This document shows, in pieces, positions 46,137 to 53,875 of a DNA stretch of 64,000 nt. The stretch is from Rhizobium sp. WYJ-E13 (GTDB lineage: Bacteria; Pseudomonadota; Alphaproteobacteria; Rhizobiales; Rhizobiaceae). The position numbers and the translations under genes were made by a program. The stretch is from NCBI RefSeq assembly GCF_018987265.1, contig NZ_CP076853.1, forward strand, positions 3,437,501-3,501,500. Reading direction: 5' to 3'. The notes under the pieces were generated by a model. It saw only the letters and a program-made list of their open reading frames with translations, was not told the DNA's origin and searched no databases. The stretch's first letter is position 1, and the number at the start of each line of letters is the position of its first letter.

Positions 46137-46415
46137 CTATTTCTGCGCCGCTGCCCGCAGCCCCTGCTGGAAGACTTGCTTCATCTCGGCAAAACCATCA
46201 AAGCCGAGGTGATGCGCGAAGCGGATGACGCTGGTCTGCGAGACATTGCAGCGCTCGGCGATCTTCTAGCTGCTTTCGAAAGCGAAGACATCAGGCCGCT
46301 CGGCGGCGAGCCGCGCCAGCGAATCGAGCCGCTGCGGCAGATCGCGATGGATGGAAACCCAGAATGCCTTGCTGAGAAAGGCATCTCCATCCGCCTTCAT
46401 CGAAACGGTCTGCAT
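46137..46415 (-). pseudogene. RpiR-family regulator fragment with an in-frame stop
   Basis: A reading frame begins at an ATG behind a perfect GGAGG and codes for the N-terminal half of an RpiR HTH (DAFLSKAFWVSIHRDLP, LARLAAERPDVFAFESS). A TAG at 46266-46268 then interrupts it. The same frame continues with KIAERCNVSQTSVIRFAHHL and FDGFAEMKQVFQQGL, the recognition helix, before a final stop. The SIS sugar-binding domain of about 190 residues is absent. The gene is therefore broken twice: a nonsense change and a 3' truncation. It points the same way as the ThuA gene upstream. Confidence 0.75.
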
Positions 46416-46487
46416 TCCCTCCTCCATCGTTTACCGCCCGCGGAGACCAGGATCACCATGGTCCCAGCCCCCACGGGAGGATTTAAT

Positions 46488-47237
46488 TTAGGCTTTTGCC
46501 TTGTCCGGCCGGCCGTGCAGCGGCTCCTTGCGGTGCCAGTTTTCGAGGATGCGCCCACCCGTGTGCTTCTGTTGCGCCCAGCGGATGCCATTCGAGATGA
46601 CCTTGTGTACGGTCTTGTCGTGATAGATCGGATAGGTCTCATGGCCGGGGCTGAAGAAGAAGATGCGCCCGCGCCCGCGCTGGAAGGTGCAGCCGCTGCG
46701 AAACACCTCGCCACCGGAATACCAGGAAATGAACACCAGTTCGTCCGGCTGCGGAATGTCGAAGGGCTCGCCATACATTTCCGAGGCATTGACCTCGAAA
46801 TAGGGCGGCAGTCCCTCGGCGATCGGATGCGAGGGATTGACCACCCAGACGCGCTCCAGATCGCCTTCCGGCGTCTCGCGCCATGAGAGGTTGGCGTTGG
46901 TGCCCATCAGCCGGCGGAAGAGCTTGGAGTGATGGCCGGAATGCAGGACAAGCAGGCCCATGCCCTTCAGCACCCGCTGCTGGACGCGGTCGATCAGCCC
47001 GTCGCTGACCTCCTCATGCGCCATATGCCCCCACCAGAGCAGCACGTCGGTATCGTTGAGCACGGAATCCGGCAGGCCTTCATCCGAATCGTCGAGCGTG
47101 CCGCGACGGATCTCGAAATCGGGATGGGCGATACCGGCTGCGATCGCGCCGTCGATGCGGTCAGGATAAATATCCTGAACTTCCTTGTGGACCTGCTCGT
47201 GGCGTCCTTCGTTCCAGATCGTGACCTTGATTGTCAT
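46488..47237 (-). CDS. ThuA-domain protein
   Basis: 249 residues of the ThuA family, a class I glutamine-amidotransferase-like fold without a proven catalytic cysteine. Typical segments are TDVLLWWGHMAHEEV, GMGLLVLHSGHHSKLF, FISWYSGGEVFRSG and SPGHETYPIYHD. In S. meliloti thuA follows the thuEFGK trehalose transporter genes and is needed for trehalose use. Here it follows a CUT1 ATPase gene by 33 bases, the same order, so it is likely part of that operon. Its reaction is unknown. Confidence 0.85.
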   Translation of the reverse strand: MTIKVTIWNEGRHEQVHKEVQDIYPDRIDGAIAAGIAHPDFEIRRGTLDDSDEGLPDSVLNDTDVLLWWGHMAHEEVSDGLIDRVQQRVLKGMGLLVLHSGHHSKLFRRLMGTNANLSWRETPEGDLERVWVVNPSHPIAEGLPPYFEVNASEMYGEPFDIPQPDELVFISWYSGGEVFRSGCTFQRGRGRIFFFSPGHETYPIYHDKTVHKVISNGIRWAQQKHTGGRILENWHRKEPLHGRPDKAKA

Positions 47238-47270
47238 GCTATTCCTCGATGTGTTTCAAGCCCCAATAGT

Positions 47271-48353
47271 TCAGGCGGTTGCCGAACGGACAACCCGGCC
47301 GGCGGAATCAAACAGATGGCAGGCGGCGCGATCGGCCGTCAGCGAAACGCGGTCGCCGGGACGGATGGTCATGTCTCCTTCCGTGCGCACGACGATCGGC
47401 TGCTGCTGCGAGCCAACCGTCAGATAGGTCTCGACGCCGAGCCGCTCGACGATGACGACCTCCGCCGAAAAATCACCCTGCCCTTGCGGCGCGAGCTTCA
47501 GATGTTCCGGCCGGATGCCGAGCTTCGCCTCGCCCTGCGGCACGGAACCGTCTGCATCCGAGAGATCGATCGCAAGACCGAGCGGGCTTTCCAGATGCAC
47601 TTTGCCGGCATCCCGGCGCGTCGCCGTCATCGGCAGCACGTTCATTTTCGGCGAACCGATGAAGGTCGCCACGAACTCATTGTCTGGCTGGTGATAGAGT
47701 TCCATCGGCGCGCCCTGCTGGGCGACGACGCCCTTGTTCAGAACGACGATACGGTCGGCCATCGTCATCGCCTCGACCTGGTCATGCGTGACATAGACGA
47801 CAGTCGCCTTCAGTTCCCGATGCAGGCGCTGCAGCTCGGCGCGCATCTGCACGCGCAGCGCCGAATCGAGGTTCGAGAGCGGCTCGTCGAACAGGATCAG
47901 CGACGGCTTCTTGATGATCGCACGGCCGATCGCCACACGCTGACGCTGGCCGCCGGATAGCGCGCCCGGCTTGCGGCTGAGATAGTCGGTCAGCTGCAGG
48001 ATCTCGGCGACGCCTTCCACCTGCTTCTTGATGTCAGCTTCCGGCACCTTCTTGAGGCTCAGCGAGAAGCCGATATTCTCCGCGACGGTCATATGCGGAT
48101 AGAGCGCGTAGGACTGGAACACCATGGCGATGCCGCGCTTGTCCGGCGGCACATCGTTGATGCGCTGGCCGTTCAGCACCAGATCGCCCTCGTCGATGCC
48201 TTCAAGGCCGGCAATCATGCGCAAGAGCGTGGACTTGCCGCAGCCGGACGGGCCGACGAAGACGGCAAATTCGCCGTCTTCCACCGTGATGTCGACGCCC
48301 TTGATGACTTCGAGCGCGCCATAGAATTTGCGAACGTTTCTGAGATTGATCAT
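47271..48353 (-). CDS. CUT1 sugar ABC transporter ATP-binding protein
   Basis: 360 residues, UgpC/MalK type. Walker [10 protein letters not shown] near residue 38, Q-loop [11 protein letters not shown], signature [14 protein letters not shown], Walker [14 protein letters not shown]-loop [10 protein letters not shown]. The C-terminal regulatory domain carries LGIRPEHLKL. It is preceded by the two permeases and the binding protein and followed by ThuA, matching the thuEFGKA arrangement. About 60% of the residues look shared with the other two CUT1 ATPases in this window by eye, so specificity lies elsewhere. Confidence 0.9.
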   Translation of the reverse strand: MINLRNVRKFYGALEVIKGVDITVEDGEFAVFVGPSGCGKSTLLRMIAGLEGIDEGDLVLNGQRINDVPPDKRGIAMVFQSYALYPHMTVAENIGFSLSLKKVPEADIKKQVEGVAEILQLTDYLSRKPGALSGGQRQRVAIGRAIIKKPSLILFDEPLSNLDSALRVQMRAELQRLHRELKATVVYVTHDQVEAMTMADRIVVLNKGVVAQQGAPMELYHQPDNEFVATFIGSPKMNVLPMTATRRDAGKVHLESPLGLAIDLSDADGSVPQGEAKLGIRPEHLKLAPQGQGDFSAEVVIVERLGVETYLTVGSQQQPIVVRTEGDMTIRPGDRVSLTADRAACHLFDSAGRVVRSATA

Positions 48354-48372
48354 TCGTTTCTCTTTCTTGATC

Positions 48373-49284
48373 TCAGCCCTTCACACCGCCCGAAAAAGTC
48401 TGGACGAGGAAGCGCCGCGCAAAGCCGAAGGCGACGACGGCGGGCAGCAGGTAAATGAAGGCGAGAGCCGTCAGCAGTCCGTAATCGATCTCGTTGATGC
48501 GCAGGAAGGCGCGGAAAAGACCAAGCGGCAGCGTCTGCAGCTCTGGCGACGAAAGGAAGATCAGCGGCAACAGGAAATCCCCCCAGGCCGACATAAAGGC
48601 GAAGAGACCGGCAGCCGCAAGCCCGGGCATCGCAAGCGGAATCAGCACGCGGCGGATGCGCTGCATCATCGTCGCCCCGTCCATGACGGCTGCTTCCTCA
48701 TAGTCGCGCGGCAGGCCATCGAAGAAGGTCTTCATGATCCAGAGCGCCAGTGGCAGCTGCATGGTGGCAAGCACCAGCATGATGCCGAGATAACCGTCGA
48801 TGAACCCGGTCCAGCGCATGATATCGCGGGCATAGCTGCCGAAGATCGGCCTGAGAATCGCGCCTTCCGCATTGTTCAGCGTCAGCAGGAACTTGTAGAG
48901 CGGCACGACGAGTGCTGTCGGCGGCAGCACGCGGATGAGCAGGATCGCGTAAAGGAAGGGCAGCTTCCACCAGGCTCGCGTGCGCGACAGCGCATAACCG
49001 CCGAGCCCCGCAAGCACCATGACGATCAATGTGGCGCCGCCGACCACGAAGAGCGAATTGAACAGCCACTTCGCGCCGTCCTCCTTCGTGAAGACGCGCA
49101 CATAGTTTGCGAGCGTCCACTGCTCCGGCCAGCGCAGGAAGAGCTGCGCATTGCCGTCGACGGAGGCGAGCAGCACCCAGAAGAAGGGCACGGCGCAAAA
49201 GATCGAGATGATCGACAGCGTGGCATAGGCGATGAGGTCGGAGCGGGTCTTGTTGGCACCTTCGCTCGGGGAAATAACGGCCAT
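48373..49284 (-). CDS. CUT1 sugar ABC transporter permease (MalG type)
   Basis: 303 residues with six helices, starting after a polar cytoplasmic N-terminus (MAVISPSEGANKTRSDLIAY). EAA loop EEAAVMDGATMMQRIRRV followed by LIPLAMPGLAAAG. Follows the first permease with one base between stop and start. The C-terminal SGGVKG is a MalG-type end. Confidence 0.88.
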   Translation of the reverse strand: MAVISPSEGANKTRSDLIAYATLSIISIFCAVPFFWVLLASVDGNAQLFLRWPEQWTLANYVRVFTKEDGAKWLFNSLFVVGGATLIVMVLAGLGGYALSRTRAWWKLPFLYAILLIRVLPPTALVVPLYKFLLTLNNAEGAILRPIFGSYARDIMRWTGFIDGYLGIMLVLATMQLPLALWIMKTFFDGLPRDYEEAAVMDGATMMQRIRRVLIPLAMPGLAAAGLFAFMSAWGDFLLPLIFLSSPELQTLPLGLFRAFLRINEIDYGLLTALAFIYLLPAVVAFGFARRFLVQTFSGGVKG

Positions 49285-49285
49285 G

Positions 49286-50173
49286 TCAGACCTCCACCTT
49301 CATGGCCCGCACGTAGCCGATACCGAGGATCAGCGAGATGATGAGCGCGACGACCGCGACCGCAGCACCGTAGCCGAGCTGGAAGGCCGTAAACGACTGG
49401 TTGTAGATATAGATACTGACGACCTCCGTTGCCCCGCCCGGCCCGCCGCGCGTCAGCGCATAGACGAAGCCGAAGACGGCGATGGTGGAGACGGCCGAGA
49501 TCAGCATGTAGAGCAGGATCGTCGGCATCATCAGCGGCAGGGTGATGCGGCGGAACATCTGCGAGGGTGTCGCGCCATCCATGCGCGCCGCCTCGTAAAT
49601 TTCAGCGGGAATGGTGCTGAGGCCGGCCGTCAGCAGGATCATCGCAGTGGCAATACCGCGCCAGGTATTGACGATGATGATCATCGACAGTGGAAAGGCG
49701 TTCAGCCAGTCGGCCGGATTGATACCAAAGAAGGCGACGATGCGCGACAGAGTGGCATGTTCGCCGCCGGCCAGCATCGAGATCCACATGAAGCCGGCAA
49801 CCACTTCCGGTGCGGCATTCGGCAGAAGAATGACCGAGGAGAAGAACTGGCGAAAACGGATCGGCCGCCGCAGCGCCATGGCCGAGACCAGCCCGAGCAC
49901 GAACTGCCCGATGACGGCCGACCCCATGACAAAGACGAAGGTGACGAATAGCGAATTCCAGAATTTCGCATCGTTGAGAAGGCGCGCGTAGTTGCGGATG
50001 CCGACGAAACGCGGCCGCAGCGCCGCAGCCCCTGTCAGCGCCTCGTTGGTGAAGCTCAGATAGACGGAATAGAGGGCGGGATAGATCACAAAGGCCAGAA
50101 GCAGGATCAGCGACGGCAGCAGAACCAGCAGGAGTTGGCGCTCGGTTCGCTTTTCATGAGAGTTTCGGGCCAT
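49286..50173 (-). CDS. CUT1 sugar ABC transporter permease (MalF type)
   Basis: 295 residues. First helix LLLVLLPSLILLLAFVIYPA; EAA loop YEAARMDGATPSQMFRRI followed by TLPLMMPTILLYML; late GGPGGATEVVSIYIYNQSF as in MalF-type subunits. It lies 88 bases after the binding-protein gene. Complete, ATG start. Confidence 0.88.
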   Translation of the reverse strand: MARNSHEKRTERQLLLVLLPSLILLLAFVIYPALYSVYLSFTNEALTGAAALRPRFVGIRNYARLLNDAKFWNSLFVTFVFVMGSAVIGQFVLGLVSAMALRRPIRFRQFFSSVILLPNAAPEVVAGFMWISMLAGGEHATLSRIVAFFGINPADWLNAFPLSMIIIVNTWRGIATAMILLTAGLSTIPAEIYEAARMDGATPSQMFRRITLPLMMPTILLYMLISAVSTIAVFGFVYALTRGGPGGATEVVSIYIYNQSFTAFQLGYGAAVAVVALIISLILGIGYVRAMKVEV

Positions 50174-50261
50174 TGAAGCTCACAACCTTGTCGAATGAAA
50201 TTGGGAGGACGCGGCGATCGTGCCGCGTCCCCGTCTTTGGCGGGAGGAAGATATCAATGAC

Positions 50262-51554
50262 TTACTTGACCATGTCGTCGCCGAGCGTTTCCTTGACGTA
50301 ATCGACAAGGATCTTCTGGGCGCCGGCAGCATCCGTCTCCTTGCGCAGCAGGGCCTCGGTAGCACGCGCCACGCCTTCGGCAACCGTGCCGAAGCCGGAA
50401 GCCTGCTTCAGGAAGACGCCGTTTCCAGCAGCGGCATGGATCGGAACGAGTTCCGTCAGCTTCTGGAATTCCGGATCCTTGGCAGCGTCCTTGCTGGCCG
50501 GGATGTTGCCGATGCGGGCAGCGTAGGAGACCTGCGTTGCGACCGAGCCGATTTCCATCAGCGCCTTCTTGGCAAGTTCCACATTGGCGGACTTGGAGTT
50601 GACGGCCCACGGAGCAGCGAGGTTGGCAAGCACATACTGGCCACCGCTCTGGCCCGGAACGGTCCAGGTGCCGACGATCTTGGTCACATCAGGGATCGGG
50701 TTCTTGCTCTCACGACCCCAGTCGAAGATGTAGCACCAGGAGCCGCAGGTGGTGGCGGCAAGCTTGCCGGCCGGGAACATTTCATATTTCGGCACGACCC
50801 AGGGCTCCGGTCCGAGCAGCGGCTGCACAGGCATCAGATCCTTGTCGATCAGCGTCTTGTAGACGTTGAAGACATCCTTCACGCCCTCGCCATTGAGATC
50901 GAGCTTGCCATCGGCATCAACGAGCTGCGGCGTCTTGGAGCCGACGATCAGATGCTGGAAGCCTTCGTCGAAAGCGCCGCTGCCCCAGGATACACCGGCC
51001 GGGAAGAGCAAGCCGTAAGAGCCGGTCTTCTGCTTGACCTCGGCGGCGCGGTCGAGAAGCTCCTGCCACGTTTTGGGTTGCTCCGTGGAAATGCCGGCCT
51101 TTTCGAGCACATCCTTGCGATAATAGATTTCCTGAATGCCGAGCATGAACGGCATCACATAGGTTTCGCCATCCGGGCTGACGGCAAGCTGCTTGGCGAC
51201 GTCATAGAGGTTGGCATAACCATTCCAGGCCTTGAATTCGGTGGTCACAGGCGCGAGGTAGCCGGCTTCAACCATGTCGGCAACGGCAGCCGTCGTCGGG
51301 ATGGAGAAGAGATCGGGTGCATTGCCGGCGCCAAGTTCGGTCAGAAGCTTGGTGAGATAATCCTTGTCCGGCGCCGGATATTCGACGACCTCGACGGTCA
51401 CACCATATTTCTTCTCGATCCGCTCGACGGTCGACTTCATCGCGTCGATGCCGGCCTGACCGTGATTGGCAACACGAATTGTTTCCGCATGGGCCAGCGT
51501 CGAAACCGCGCTGAGCAGGATGGCGCACAGGCCACCGATAACCGTCTTCTTCAA
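50262..51554 (-). CDS. CUT1 sugar-binding protein, TTG start
   Basis: 430 residues of a family 1 solute-binding protein. The likely start is a TTG, seven bases after a perfect GGGAGG, which gives a normal signal peptide (KKTVIGGLCAILLSAVSTLA) cut after AHA at residue 23. An ATG at 51626 is in frame but would put 24 extra residues before the signal. The mature part includes IRVANHGQAGIDAMKSTVER and GAGNAPDLFSIPTTAAVADM. First gene of the importer-ThuA operon and divergent from the Gfo/Idh/MocA gene. Ligand not evident; trehalose-like disaccharides are one option because of ThuA. Confidence 0.85.
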   Translation of the reverse strand: MKKTVIGGLCAILLSAVSTLAHAETIRVANHGQAGIDAMKSTVERIEKKYGVTVEVVEYPAPDKDYLTKLLTELGAGNAPDLFSIPTTAAVADMVEAGYLAPVTTEFKAWNGYANLYDVAKQLAVSPDGETYVMPFMLGIQEIYYRKDVLEKAGISTEQPKTWQELLDRAAEVKQKTGSYGLLFPAGVSWGSGAFDEGFQHLIVGSKTPQLVDADGKLDLNGEGVKDVFNVYKTLIDKDLMPVQPLLGPEPWVVPKYEMFPAGKLAATTCGSWCYIFDWGRESKNPIPDVTKIVGTWTVPGQSGGQYVLANLAAPWAVNSKSANVELAKKALMEIGSVATQVSYAARIGNIPASKDAAKDPEFQKLTELVPIHAAAGNGVFLKQASGFGTVAEGVARATEALLRKETDAAGAQKILVDYVKETLGDDMVK

Positions 51555-51723
51555 CGGAAGTCCTCCCTTTTTTAGAACTACGGCGCCCTCCAGCACCGGT
51601 GACAAAAATGTACACGCATTCTGCATGCTGACAAGATGATTTTTGAAACCGTAACCTTCGCAGATTTAAAATGTTGATTTTGTTGTATTATTTATAACTT
51701 GCACCAATCGTATCGTTTGTGTA

Positions 51724-51740
51724 ATCGTTTGCACAACGAT
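51724..51740. promoter_or_regulatory. LacI-type operator between binding-protein and Gfo/Idh/MocA genes
   Basis: ATCGTT and AACGAT flank TGCAC, a 17-bp site of the LacI type. It sits just before the ribosome binding site of the oxidoreductase gene. The half-site AATCGTTTGCA (51723-51733) recurs exactly at 60724-60734 in front of another LacI gene. Confidence 0.55.
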
Positions 51741-51756
51741 ATCAGGGAGGATTTTG

Positions 51757-52761
51757 ATGTCTCAGAAATTGCGCCTCGGCGTCATCGGCGCCGGCTTGAA
51801 GGCGGCCGAGTATGCTCAGAGCTGGGCAAAGATGCCGGAAATTGAATTCGCAGCACTCGCCGACACCAGCGAAGCCTCCCGAAAGCGCCTCATCGACGTC
51901 TGCACGGCGGCCGGTGCGCCAGAGCCGAAGAGCTTCGCCGATTACCGGGATCTGCTGGCAGAGTGCCGCGGCGAACTCGACATCATCTATGTCTCCACCC
52001 CGCACGCCTCCCATGCAGAGCAGGCGACAGCCGTTGCGGAAGCCGGCCTCGATCTCTTCCTCGAAAAGCCGATGGTGACCACCGTAGCAGAGGCCGAAAC
52101 GCTGATCGCAGCTCAGAAGAAGAGCGGCGTCACCATCGTCACCGCCTTCCAGGGCGGGCTTTCGCCGCTGGTACTCGATACCCGCAAACGCGCGCTATTG
52201 GGCGAGTTCGGCGAACTGATCGCCATTTCCGGCATGATCTGGGAAAGCTGGTCTTCGAATTATGAGGGTCACTGGAAGCAGCAGCCGGAAATCTCTGGCG
52301 GTGGCTTCATGTTCGATACCGGCGCGCACATGATGAACACCGTCTGCCTGCTCGCCAATTCCGATTTCGACAGCGTTTCCGCCTATATGAACAATCACGG
52401 CAAGAAGGTCGATATCGCCACCGCGGTCTCCGCCCGCCTGAAGAACGGCGCGCTCGCGACGCTGACGGCCGCCGGCGAAGGCCCTCCCGGCTGCGCTTCC
52501 TACATCACCTTCTTCTATTCGAAGGCGATCGTGCGTATCGATGCTTGGGGCGGCTGGCGCGAAATCAGCGTCGGGCGCACCAGCGAGCCGCGCGAAGAGG
52601 CCGAAATTCTCAGCAATCCCATGAAGAATTTCCTCGCTATCCGCGCCGGAACGATGGAAAACTCCGGCTCCGTTGAAATGGGTCTCAGATTCGCTAGGCT
52701 CTGGGATGCAATCAAGGAATCGGCAGCAGCCGACGGCACCCCCGTCAGGATTGCCGGATAG
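51757..52761 (+). CDS. Gfo/Idh/MocA-family oxidoreductase
   Basis: 334 residues from the ATG behind GGGAGGATTTTG. N-terminal dinucleotide fold (LGVIGAGLKAAEYAQSW), then the catalytic EKP motif in DLFLEKPMVTTV and the substrate domain with GGGFMFDTGAHMMNTV, containing the D-x-x-x-H pair. NAD(P)-dependent sugar or cyclitol dehydrogenase. It is divergent from the CUT1 importer and coupled to a LacI gene 10 bases later. In thu operons thuB belongs to this family, which supports a functional link with the ThuA gene, but the substrate is inferred. Confidence 0.88.
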   Translation: MSQKLRLGVIGAGLKAAEYAQSWAKMPEIEFAALADTSEASRKRLIDVCTAAGAPEPKSFADYRDLLAECRGELDIIYVSTPHASHAEQATAVAEAGLDLFLEKPMVTTVAEAETLIAAQKKSGVTIVTAFQGGLSPLVLDTRKRALLGEFGELIAISGMIWESWSSNYEGHWKQQPEISGGGFMFDTGAHMMNTVCLLANSDFDSVSAYMNNHGKKVDIATAVSARLKNGALATLTAAGEGPPGCASYITFFYSKAIVRIDAWGGWREISVGRTSEPREEAEILSNPMKNFLAIRAGTMENSGSVEMGLRFARLWDAIKESAAADGTPVRIAG

Positions 52762-52771
52762 GCGCAAGACG

Positions 52772-53770
52772 ATGAGCGGAACGAACAGACGGCGGATCAC
52801 CTCGAAGGAACTGGCGAAACTGGCCGGCGTCTCCTCGGCGACGATATCGAGGGCCTTTTCGCCGGATTCGAGGATCGGCAGCGCCACGCGCGACCGCATC
52901 CTCGCCGTTGCCCGTGAATATGGCTACCAGCCGAATGCGATCGCCCGTTCGCTGAACAACCAGCGTTCGCGCCTCGTCGCCCTCGTTGTCAACGCCATCG
53001 GCAACCCTTGCGAGGCCGAGGAGCAGCAGCTTCTCGTCCATCGCCTGCAGGCCCGCCAGCTCCTGCCCATCATTCTCTGCTGCGCCGATCATTCGGATCG
53101 GCTGCAGCTGATGCGGCTCGCCTCCACCTATCAGGTCGATCACGTCGTCATCTTCTCCGACATGGTGTCGATGCAGGATGCGGTCGACATCTTCCATACG
53201 ACCAAGCCGATCATCGTTTCCTTCGAACCATTGGAAAACGAGGATGTCTCCAACATCCGCATCGATGGCGCGGTCGGCGCCGGCGAGATCATCGACAAGA
53301 TCGTCGGCGACGGCAAACGGCGCTTCGCCTATCTCTCCGGCACCAAATCGAGCTGGATCGACAAGCTGCGCCGCAAGTGGTTTGCGGACGCTCTGGCGCG
53401 TCACGGCCTTGCCTTCGAAGCGGAAGCCTTCGGCGATTATTCCTACGATTCCGGCTTCAAGGAGGCAGTCCTGCTGCTGCACCGTTCCAAGGTCGATGCC
53501 ATCATCTGCGGCAACGATGTGATGGCGATCGGCGCGCGCGATGCCGCCCGCCGCGTGCTCGGAAAGAATACGCCTGGGGATATCGCCATCGTCGGCCAGG
53601 ATGGCATTGCCATGGCCGCCTGGGACTGCAACGACCTGACGACGCTGAGCCTCGACCACGCAGCCTTCATGGACGCGGTCGTCGAGGTGATCGAACGTCA
53701 TGAGGCCGGCGACGAAGGCCCGCACAGCATTACGCTTGCCTGCACACCCCGCTGGGGTTCGACCGCCTGA
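52772..53770 (+). CDS. LacI-family repressor
   Basis: 332 residues. HTH ITSKELAKLAGVSSATISRAF, hinge with AIARSLNNQRSRLVALV, effector domain with VDAIICGNDVMAIGARDAARR. It follows the oxidoreductase gene by ten bases, so both belong to one unit. The operator at 51724 and the importer divergent from it are the probable targets. I start at ATG 52772; the open frame upstream overlaps the oxidoreductase. Confidence 0.87.
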   Translation: MSGTNRRRITSKELAKLAGVSSATISRAFSPDSRIGSATRDRILAVAREYGYQPNAIARSLNNQRSRLVALVVNAIGNPCEAEEQQLLVHRLQARQLLPIILCCADHSDRLQLMRLASTYQVDHVVIFSDMVSMQDAVDIFHTTKPIIVSFEPLENEDVSNIRIDGAVGAGEIIDKIVGDGKRRFAYLSGTKSSWIDKLRRKWFADALARHGLAFEAEAFGDYSYDSGFKEAVLLLHRSKVDAIICGNDVMAIGARDAARRVLGKNTPGDIAIVGQDGIAMAAWDCNDLTTLSLDHAAFMDAVVEVIERHEAGDEGPHSITLACTPRWGSTA

Positions 53771-53808
53771 GGGGCGGCTCCAGTCATTCGCATCGAGGAG
53801 GAATATCG

Positions 53809-53874
53809 ATGACCATCCTTTCACGCGCCGTTATCAGGCGCCGCCTCTCCCTAGCCGCGCGCCGGAGAGCCTGA
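53809..53874 (+). CDS. Possible 21-residue arginine-rich leader peptide before the GH2 gene
   Basis: A very strong ribosome binding site (GAGGAGGAATATCG) precedes an ATG that opens a 21-codon frame (MTILSRAVIRRRL..., six to seven arginines), whose TGA stop is one base before the ATG of the glycosidase. The glycosidase itself has a weaker GGAGAG site that lies inside this frame. The layout suggests translational coupling or attenuation. It could also be a leftover of a longer gene. Expression is unproven. Confidence 0.4.
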   Translation: MTILSRAVIRRRLSLAARRRA

Positions 53875-53875
53875 G

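Noticed and set aside
46137..46415. Read-through of the amber codon in the RpiR fragment as pyrrolysine or by suppression
   Set aside because: No supporting context, and the SIS domain is missing anyway; simple decay explains the sequence.
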